64,000 nucleotides of DNA from Opitutaceae bacterium (lineage in GTDB: Bacteria; Verrucomicrobiota; Verrucomicrobiia; Opitutales; Opitutaceae), in NCBI GenBank assembly GCA_016711225.1, contig JADJTK010000015.1, positions 1 to 64,000 of the forward strand, given 5' to 3'. How positions within the stretch are numbered: position 1 is the first letter of the stretch; each line of letters opens with the position of its first letter. The position numbers and the translations under genes are program-made. Of this stretch, positions 57,451 to 64,000 are shown in pieces. The notes beneath the pieces were generated by a model. That model saw only the letters and a list, made by a program, of their open reading frames with translations, searched no databases and had not been told where the DNA came from.

Positions 57451-60400
57451 TCAGTTCCTCCGGGTAAAAAGGGGCAGATGAATGGTGAAGACGGCCCCGG
57501 TGCCCATCCCCTCGCTCTGCACCGTGAGGCTGCCGCCCAGCTCCTTGGCCGTCAGCGCACCGCTGTGCAGGCCGAACCCGTGGCCGCCCTTTCGTGTGGT
57601 GAACCCGTGCGCGAAGATGCGCGTGAGATTCTCCGGTGGGATGCCGACCCCGTTGTCGCTCACGCTCAGCCGTACCCACTCCCCTTCCTCGACAATGCCG
57701 AGCGTGATCTGTTTGTCGGTGCGACCCGAATCATCACAGGCGTATTTCGCATTCCGGATCAGATTGACGAGAATCTGCATCACCTTGTGCCGTTCGAGGG
57801 TGAGCGTCGGTCGGCTGGCGTAATTGCGCACCAGATCGACCTGATGGCGGTCGAGGGCCCCGGAGTTGATCCGAATCGCATCCTCCACGACCTCGGTAAG
57901 GGAGACTGTCTCGGCAACGCCGGAGACCAGCGCGTAGCTCTGCTGCATCGCCACGATCTCCTTGATGTGGTCGATGTTCTTCCGCAGCCCATCGAGTTCG
58001 TCCGAGATCAGGCTCCGCTCCGCAACCAGTTCCCCTCCGAGGGTGACAAGATAAGGTACGATCGCGCGGCCCTTCGGATCGGCGGTGAGGAAACTCCCAA
58101 GGTCGGTCGAGTGTTCCTGCAGCATCGCTCCAATCTTCGGCAGAAAGGAAACCTTGGAGGCGCGCACGTGGTCGGCCACCAGCGTAACCGAGACATTGAC
58201 GCTGTTGAGCACGTTGCCGACGTTGTGCAGCACGCTCGTGGCCACCTCGGCCATGCCGGCCTGCCGCGAGGTTTCGAGCAGCTGCTTGTGGATCTCCACC
58301 AAGTTGCGCTCGGCCTCCTTGATGGCAGTAATCTCCTTGGACACGCCGAAGGTGCCGATAATCGTTCCGTCTGCGGCGCGCCACGGCATCTTGCTGGTGA
58401 GCACCCACACTGGACTTCCGTCCGGATTCACCGAGTGCTCGATTTTGGCGAGGAGCGGGAGGCCGGTGCGGATGACCTCCTGCTCGTCCGCGGCGGACTG
58501 TCGGGCATGAGGGACAGAGAGATAGTCCGCATCCGAATGGCCGACGAGTTCCTCCGGCGAGCCCACCCCAAAGGCGACTGCCAGCGCCCGCCCCGCCTTG
58601 ACGTAGCATGAGTGCGTGTCCTTGAAATAGATCGTGTCGTGCGAGTTCTCCAACAAGGTGCGCAACAGGTCGCGCTCATAGGAGAGCTCGTGGGTGCGTT
58701 GGGCCACCTTCGCTTCCAACTGGTCGTTCGCCGCTTGGAGCTTTTGCTGGCGCAGTACCATGCGCCGCACCTTCCAGCGATAGACGCCCGCTAGGGCCGC
58801 GCTCACCGCCAGACCACACAGCGCAAAAAACCAGAGAGTCTCGCGGAAACGCGGCGGCAACTCGATGGTGCAGGTTGCACCGGCCGTGTTCCATACGCCA
58901 TCCGCATTGGCCGCCTCAACCCGGAACGCGTAGCGCCCGTGCCGCAGCCCTCCGTAGGACACCGAGCGACGGGTCCCCGCCTCGACCCAATCCTTGTCCA
59001 CGCCCTCGAGTTGGTAGCGCACCCGAACCTTCGGCGTCGCAATGTAACTGGGCGCGGCGAAGAAGAACTCCACCCGTGCGGACCCCACCGGCGACAGCAG
59101 GGCGTCTCGTGCCACTAACGACCGCCCATCGACATTCACCCGCTCGATCTGCACCGGTGGCGCGATCTTGTTGGTGAAGTAGTTCGCCGGATCGATCATC
59201 ACCACCCCTCGGGCATTCGGGAACCAGATGCGTCCGTCGGTCGTCTTGCACGCGGAGTATTCCTGGTCGAGCCGGTCGCTGAACTTCACGGCATCCAGCC
59301 CCTCGAAAACCTGGCACTGGACGACGGCCGCATGGCCGTCGGCACAGCCGTTCAAGCTCTGTCGAGCCACCCGTACGATGCCCCGACTTGTATCCAACCA
59401 GAAGTCGCCGCGATCGTCGGCCACCACCGCATAGATCTGGTTGTCCGGCAGCCCGTGTTTCTCGGTAATCCGCACGGCCTGGCCGGCCCTCACCCGGATC
59501 AAGCCGGCGTTCGAGGCCACCCAGATTGTGCCGTCCCCATCCTCCATGATGAAGCGCTGCCGATCCTCCGGGCGGGCATCCGGCAAGGGAATGCGCTGCG
59601 AGCGCCCGTCCTTGATCCGATAGATTCCGGTATAGGCGGGCAACCAGATTGCTCCGTCCCGAGCCACGCACATATGGTCGAACCAGACGAAATTGACGTC
59701 TTCCCCCTCGACAAACGCATAGGGGGCAAGGCCTCCGTCGCGCATCCGCCACAACGTCGCGCCCAGCCCGACCAGCACGCCCTCGTCATCCTCATCCAGC
59801 GCCTCAGGCCAGCGGTCGCACTGCGCATGCGCCGACACTCGGCCCGCGGTCACCACATCGACATTCCGGTTGCTGTCGCTCAGGCAGAGGTCGCCATTGC
59901 GCAGCTCAATGATGTGCTTCACGTAGTCGTTCGCCGGTGCCCGCTCCGTGACGCGCGCGCCATCGAAATAGCACGCCCCTTGGGTGGTCGAGATCCAGAG
60001 GCCGCCCTTCCTTGAGGCCGAAACCACGTGCACCGACCCCGGCACCAGCCCTTCTTTCTCGGTCAACAGCGGGAACTTCAGATCGGACAACTGGCTGAGC
60101 CCCTCCAGCGTGCCCACCCAGAGGCTACCCTCCGCATCCTCGCACAGCGAGATCACATGATCGCTGGCCAGACCGTCCGCCTTGCCCAAGGCGGAATACT
60201 TGCCGTCGGCGTAGCGGATCACCCCGCCCCGCACGGTGCCGATCCACAACACTCCATGCCGATCAAACAGCAATGCGGTGATGGATGCCACCAAGGGAGG
60301 GATCGACACGCGCTGGCCGGCAGCGTCAAAGCAAAGCAATTGTTTGCCTCCACCAACCCAGAGTCGACCGGCCGCATCACTGGCCAGGGCCATGACGACA

Positions 60401-61062
60401 TCCGCCTCGAGCGAAGAATCCCTCAACTCGACAGGAGCCTCATTCACCACTTTCAGCACCGCACCCTCCGCCCCGGCCCAAATCGTTCCGGCCGCATCCT
60501 CGCACAAGGCCAGAACCCGTCGCGTGGCCGGCACTGTCATGTTGATGAATAGACCCCCGTCGGCTCTTCCAGGAACGGTGCGCCCGAAACCCAGATTGGC
60601 TCCGACCCAAATATCCCCGTTCTTCGCCTCGAACATCGCCTTGCCCGTGAGGCTGCCCGTGCGGTCCGTTTTGGGCCAACTCGAGTCATCAATGAGCGTG
60701 AAGGCTTCCCCGTCGAAACGGGCAAACGCGCCGTCGTTGATCGTCAACAACAGGTCCCCCTGCGCCGAGGCGACCAGTCTGCGCACCTCGCGTCCCCGCG
60801 CCTCCGGCCAATCAATCGGTATCGTCTTGAATGCCACCCCATCGAAACGCGCCAGCCCATTCTGGAGTCCGAGCCAGAGGAAACCGTCCTTGGTTTGGGC
60901 GATTGCGTTGACCTTGTCCGACGGCAAACCCGTCTGCCGGGTCCAGCTCTGGCAATTGAACTGATAGATCGACTTGCCCGGATCCAAGGCGAGCGAGGCC
61001 AACGGGGCCAAAAACAACGCACCCCCAACCAGCATTCGGCTCCACCCAAATCGATTGTTCAT
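57451..61062 (-). CDS. Two-component propeller sensor kinase with PAS domain
   Basis: 1203 residues. Signal or anchor start (MLVGGALFLAPLASLALDPG), two seven-bladed propellers built from Reg_prop units (DGFLWLGLQNGLARFDG; GSLWVGTLEGLSQL; GTIWVASNAGLIRV), Y_Y_Y domain (VRYQLEGVDKDWVEAGTRRS), one transmembrane helix (LWFFALCGLAVSAALAGVYR), coiled coil, PAS (LLENSHDTIYFKDTHSCYV) and a kinase core. The His box is the atypical TSVLHNVGNVLNSVNVS, followed by HATPase_c (LVNLIRNAKYACDD; VSDNGVGIPPENL; HGFGLHSGAL). The periplasmic propeller resembles HTCS carbohydrate sensors, so the input may be a polysaccharide fragment; here the receiver and output lie in the next gene. ATG 61062 gives a proper signal sequence. 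Confidence 0.93.
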   Translation of the reverse strand: MNNRFGWSRMLVGGALFLAPLASLALDPGKSIYQFNCQSWTRQTGLPSDKVNAIAQTKDGFLWLGLQNGLARFDGVAFKTIPIDWPEARGREVRRLVASAQGDLLLTINDGAFARFDGEAFTLIDDSSWPKTDRTGSLTGKAMFEAKNGDIWVGANLGFGRTVPGRADGGLFINMTVPATRRVLALCEDAAGTIWAGAEGAVLKVVNEAPVELRDSSLEADVVMALASDAAGRLWVGGGKQLLCFDAAGQRVSIPPLVASITALLFDRHGVLWIGTVRGGVIRYADGKYSALGKADGLASDHVISLCEDAEGSLWVGTLEGLSQLSDLKFPLLTEKEGLVPGSVHVVSASRKGGLWISTTQGACYFDGARVTERAPANDYVKHIIELRNGDLCLSDSNRNVDVVTAGRVSAHAQCDRWPEALDEDDEGVLVGLGATLWRMRDGGLAPYAFVEGEDVNFVWFDHMCVARDGAIWLPAYTGIYRIKDGRSQRIPLPDARPEDRQRFIMEDGDGTIWVASNAGLIRVRAGQAVRITEKHGLPDNQIYAVVADDRGDFWLDTSRGIVRVARQSLNGCADGHAAVVQCQVFEGLDAVKFSDRLDQEYSACKTTDGRIWFPNARGVVMIDPANYFTNKIAPPVQIERVNVDGRSLVARDALLSPVGSARVEFFFAAPSYIATPKVRVRYQLEGVDKDWVEAGTRRSVSYGGLRHGRYAFRVEAANADGVWNTAGATCTIELPPRFRETLWFFALCGLAVSAALAGVYRWKVRRMVLRQQKLQAANDQLEAKVAQRTHELSYERDLLRTLLENSHDTIYFKDTHSCYVKAGRALAVAFGVGSPEELVGHSDADYLSVPHARQSAADEQEVIRTGLPLLAKIEHSVNPDGSPVWVLTSKMPWRAADGTIIGTFGVSKEITAIKEAERNLVEIHKQLLETSRQAGMAEVATSVLHNVGNVLNSVNVSVTLVADHVRASKVSFLPKIGAMLQEHSTDLGSFLTADPKGRAIVPYLVTLGGELVAERSLISDELDGLRKNIDHIKEIVAMQQSYALVSGVAETVSLTEVVEDAIRINSGALDRHQVDLVRNYASRPTLTLERHKVMQILVNLIRNAKYACDDSGRTDKQITLGIVEEGEWVRLSVSDNGVGIPPENLTRIFAHGFTTRKGGHGFGLHSGALTAKELGGSLTVQSEGMGTGAVFTIHLPLFTRRN

Positions 61063-61396
61063 GGCAAACAGGGGTCGGAACGCTTCGGATCCAACAAGCA
61101 CGCGCCTCCGCCCCTCCACACCGGATGGCGCAGGGCGGGAGCCGGCCAAACGTCGGCAGCCATGGGCTCGGAGAGCTGCATGCGCTGGGATTCATCGTCC
61201 TCGTATCGATCCGCTTGAGCCCTTTTGCGGCGCCCGGTTGCCGTCCCCGCCGCAGCGGCCCCGCCTCCATGGCCGGGCCACCGTCGGGCAAAAAGCGCTG
61301 CTCGCGCCGCTCCCGCCCCTCGGTCAACCCCGGGTAAATCACGGCGCGGAGGTTCATTCGCCTTGAGACTCGGCGCGGATGGGCGGAAGGAGCGGC
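61063..61396. other. Intergenic region between divergent genes
   Basis: The 334-base gap between the propeller kinase and the beta-helix gene should hold both promoters. I see neither the regulon motif nor a convincing -35/-10 pair, and no gene or RNA. Confidence 0.5.
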
Positions 61397-63862
61397 ATGC
61401 GCTTTCCAGTCTTCTGTGAAACCTCATCACCCGCAGCCCGGCTCGTCGTGCTCCTCTCCTGCCTCCTGCTCGCCACCTCGGCCCAAGCCGCCACCTACTA
61501 CGTGTCGAATGCCGGATCCTCCGACTCCTACCCCGGCTCCGAGGCACAGCCCTTTGCCACGCTCACCAAGGCGCTCTCCGCCTCCGGCTGGGGCGACACC
61601 GTCCTGCTTGCCCGCGGCAGTACCTTCCGCATCGGCGGTCTCGACCTCGGCAGCTCACGTACCTTCCGCGCCTACGGCACCGCCGCCCTTCCCAACCCCG
61701 TCATCGCCGGCAGCGGCGTCATCACCGGCTGGGCACCTTCCGCCGCGGGTTCGTCTATTTTCGTTGCCTCGGTTCCCGCGGGGGTCACCGGAATCAAGCA
61801 GGTCTACGTCGACGGCCGCCGGATGACCCTCGCCCGCACCCCCAGCATCGGGTGGCTACGAACCGACGAGGGCTCGAGCGACAACACCATCATCGACACC
61901 GCATTGCCCAAGCCGCCCACCGGCAATTGGGTCGGCGCCCAGGTGCGCTGGCGTAAGTGGACATGGATCTACGAGACCCGCCCGATTACCTCCGACAACG
62001 GTGCCGGCACCCTCACCATCGGTGGGACCAACACCCTTGCCGGACTCACCGGCATCGGCAGCGGCTATTTCATCGACAACACCCTCAAGGCCCTCGACTA
62101 CCCCGGAGAGTGGTTCTACGACGCGACCACGGCCAAACTCTACGTGTATCCCCCGGCCGGCACCAACCCCGCCGCCATGCAGGTCGAGGCCGCCTGGCGG
62201 CCTAAAGGCGCCAACATCACCGGTGCCACCCTCGAGGACCTCACCGTCCGCCATTTCACCGAAGTTGGTCTCGAGATCAACAACAGGAGTACACTGCGCC
62301 GCTGCACGATCGAGCAAATGGGTGGGGCGGCCATCAACACCACGTGGGACTGTGGTGGCACCCTAATCACCGGATGTACCGTTCGCGACGTCCTCGACAA
62401 CGCCACCACTTGGATCGAAAACCCCAACGGGCCGGGCGGCTCCTTGATCGAACACTGCACCTTCGAGCGCATCGGCTCCGTCCCCGGCCTCATGGGCAAC
62501 GGGCCCTGGCACGGAGTGGGCATCATCGTCCACGCCTCGAAGGCCCTCCAGATCCGCCTCAACCAGATCACCGAGACCGGCTACGCCGGGATCATTCCCA
62601 ACAACGCGGGCCTCATCATCACGCGTAATGTCTTCCGCCGCTGCATGGCCACCCTCAACGACGGCGGCGCCATCTACTGCAACACCAACGGCACCCGCAT
62701 CACTGAAAACATCATCCTCGATACCGTCGGGGATCTCGAGTCGTCGCACCCCTGGACCCCGCTTGGCCATGGCATCTGGCCCGAATTTCTCAGCAAGTTC
62801 CACGACCAGGAGATCACCAACAACACGATCTACGGTTCCGGCGGCAGCGGCATCTGGTTACCCAACCACTACAACTGCAACGTCTCCGGCAACGTGCTCG
62901 TCTCCAACCGCCTGGCCGCACTCTCCCTCGGTGGCTACGAGAACGAGTACGCCACCCCGGCCGATGCCCAACAGAACCACACTCTGGCCAACAACACCCT
63001 CGCCATCGGCGCTCGCTCTTGGCAGCCCTTCCCGGGCCAAGTTCAGACCCTCGCCTCCTGGGCTGCACAGAACGATTACCTCCTCGACTACGCCACCTTC
63101 GCCGATCGCGACATTGATTTCGGCACCATGAGCGGCACCAAGATGCTCACCCGTGACGGCCTGGAGTTGGTGCGACGCAATCCGCCGCCCAATCAGAGCC
63201 CTGCCCTCTGGTACACCCCTGCACAGTGGCTCGCCGCCGAATCCGCCTGGGCCGACGCGGCGCCAACCACCTACCAAGGCAACGGCTATCTCTTCATCAA
63301 CGACACCGAAACCACCGTGGCCTTCCCGCTTCCGGCCGGAGTCACCTGGCAACAGCTCGGCGGCGCGGCCGTGGGATCCACCATCTCGATCGCGCCCTTC
63401 CGCTCCGTAGTGCTCCTCGCCTCCGCCGGCGATGTTGCGGGTGTCCCCCCCTACTCTCTCGCCTCCGGCATATCCGCCCCGCTCAACTTCGCCGAATGGC
63501 TCCTTAGCTACGGTCTCCCCCCTCCCGGCGGCCAGACCGCCGCCGACTCCGATGGTGACGGACTGCCCGATATGCTCGAATACGTCGCGGGCCTCTCGCC
63601 CGTCGCCCGCGATGCCGCGCCACCCCTGCAAACCACCCCAGCGGCCGCCGGCGGCCTCGAGCTCACCTACCGCCAGCGCACCGGCCTCTCCGGCGTCACC
63701 CAACAGCTTGAGACCTCAACCGACCTGAACACTTGGACACCGATGGACACCAGCAGCGCCACCAGCGAAGCGATTCCCGGCGAGACTTTCGTCCGCCAAA
63801 TGAAGCTCCTACTGCCCGCCGCCCCTCGCGCCTTCTACCGCCTGAAGATCACCGCGCCGTAG
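61397..63862 (+). CDS. Secreted right-handed beta-helix protein
   Basis: 821 residues with a signal peptide (LVVLLSCLLLATSAQA) and mature start ATYYVSNAGSSDSYPGSEAQ PFATLTKAL as one unit, the usual entry to parallel beta-helix polysaccharide-active proteins. Helix coils follow (LEDLTVRHFTEVGLEINNRS; LIEHCTFERIGSVPGLMG; LQIRLNQITETGYAGIIPNN; ITNNTIYGSGGSGIWLPNHY), then a beta domain and a C-terminal calcium motif DSDGDGLPDMLEYVAGLSP. Catalytic residues cannot be assigned, so it may be a lyase, epimerase or glycosidase. ATG 61397 follows AAGGAG at good spacing. It is divergent from the propeller kinase, a typical layout for a sensor and its polysaccharide-utilisation target. Confidence 0.88.
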   Translation: MRFPVFCETSSPAARLVVLLSCLLLATSAQAATYYVSNAGSSDSYPGSEAQPFATLTKALSASGWGDTVLLARGSTFRIGGLDLGSSRTFRAYGTAALPNPVIAGSGVITGWAPSAAGSSIFVASVPAGVTGIKQVYVDGRRMTLARTPSIGWLRTDEGSSDNTIIDTALPKPPTGNWVGAQVRWRKWTWIYETRPITSDNGAGTLTIGGTNTLAGLTGIGSGYFIDNTLKALDYPGEWFYDATTAKLYVYPPAGTNPAAMQVEAAWRPKGANITGATLEDLTVRHFTEVGLEINNRSTLRRCTIEQMGGAAINTTWDCGGTLITGCTVRDVLDNATTWIENPNGPGGSLIEHCTFERIGSVPGLMGNGPWHGVGIIVHASKALQIRLNQITETGYAGIIPNNAGLIITRNVFRRCMATLNDGGAIYCNTNGTRITENIILDTVGDLESSHPWTPLGHGIWPEFLSKFHDQEITNNTIYGSGGSGIWLPNHYNCNVSGNVLVSNRLAALSLGGYENEYATPADAQQNHTLANNTLAIGARSWQPFPGQVQTLASWAAQNDYLLDYATFADRDIDFGTMSGTKMLTRDGLELVRRNPPPNQSPALWYTPAQWLAAESAWADAAPTTYQGNGYLFINDTETTVAFPLPAGVTWQQLGGAAVGSTISIAPFRSVVLLASAGDVAGVPPYSLASGISAPLNFAEWLLSYGLPPPGGQTAADSDGDGLPDMLEYVAGLSPVARDAAPPLQTTPAAAGGLELTYRQRTGLSGVTQQLETSTDLNTWTPMDTSSATSEAIPGETFVRQMKLLLPAAPRAFYRLKITAP

Positions 63863-63888
63863 CGGCCCGCAGCGGGCTGCTACGGCGC
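63854..63888 (+). terminator. Strong hairpin at the end of the beta-helix gene
   Basis: GCGCCGTAGC (63854-63863) pairs perfectly with GCTACGGCGC (63879-63888), with an inner GCCCGC/GCGGGC stem; the TAG stop (63860-63862) lies inside it. AAATTTCTG follows, a poor U-tract. Nothing is seen in 63889-64000. Confidence 0.6.
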
Positions 63889-64000
63889 AAATTTCTGAGC
63901 ACAGCCGCACCCCACGGCACGGTCTGCTGACCCGTGCCATCCTAACCAATCCCGGGCCCACCCGCGGCGCGAGATGCCCGGAGTCCTCGGTAGCGAAGTT

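Overview
The window is about 66% GC, with long signal-peptide-bearing polysaccharide enzymes, a propeller-type sensor kinase, many PAS/histidine-kinase genes and a flagellar export cluster beside Maf, RluA and a TonB-like gene. This fits Verrucomicrobiota, most likely Opitutaceae; I infer this from gene content and style, without a phylogenetic marker.

Layout. 1-17.3 kb: an accessory stress and signalling region. It holds the tail of a CheB/CheR-PAS protein, PAS histidine kinases, BON, PRC-barrel, YXWGXW, ferritin-like, dodecin, CsbD and DUF2934 proteins, a nitroreductase, a transglutaminase, PH-domain and AI-2E membrane proteins, and a broken kaiC-kaiB-kaiB-kinase operon. 17.5-21.5 kb: transaldolase and a P-type cation ATPase on one reading frame. 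21.6-27.9 kb: an LpxR-like outer-membrane protein and a yhiI-rbbA-yhhJ type ABC export operon. 29.5-34 kb: a clean four-gene operon (response regulator, unnamed protein, double-domain KaiC, PAS kinase). 34.4-39.3 kb: a 1616-residue secreted GH9 enzyme with four copies of an unnamed 160-residue domain. 39.6-45.8 kb: a mobile island with RHS-like fragments, ISL3, IS110 and IS30 elements and two low-GC orphan genes. 45.9-55 kb: DAHP synthase, flhA-flhB-fliR-fliQ-fliP, RluA-type pseudouridine synthase, TonB-like protein and Maf. 55.3-61.1 kb: a propeller sensor kinase paired with a three-receiver hybrid kinase. 61.4-63.9 kb: a secreted beta-helix protein.

The most interesting signal is a recurrent promoter. 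A 14-15 base near-palindrome, close to GGGTWWCACCCCAT, lies 22 bases (22-24) upstream of a TANNNT-like -10 box in front of nine genes or operons: BON, a small hypothetical gene, PRC-barrel, YXWGXW, CsbD-dodecin, DUF2934, kaiC-kaiB, the ABC exporter and the response regulator-KaiC operon. The geometry is that of a class II activator site near -41.5, so these scattered genes look like one undescribed stress regulon that includes both Kai modules.

Many genes before 19 kb and in the 39.6-45.4 kb island carry single-base frameshifts, mostly one base short in a homopolymer, while very long genes elsewhere are intact. I therefore describe such genes by their reconstructed frames and mark the breaks.
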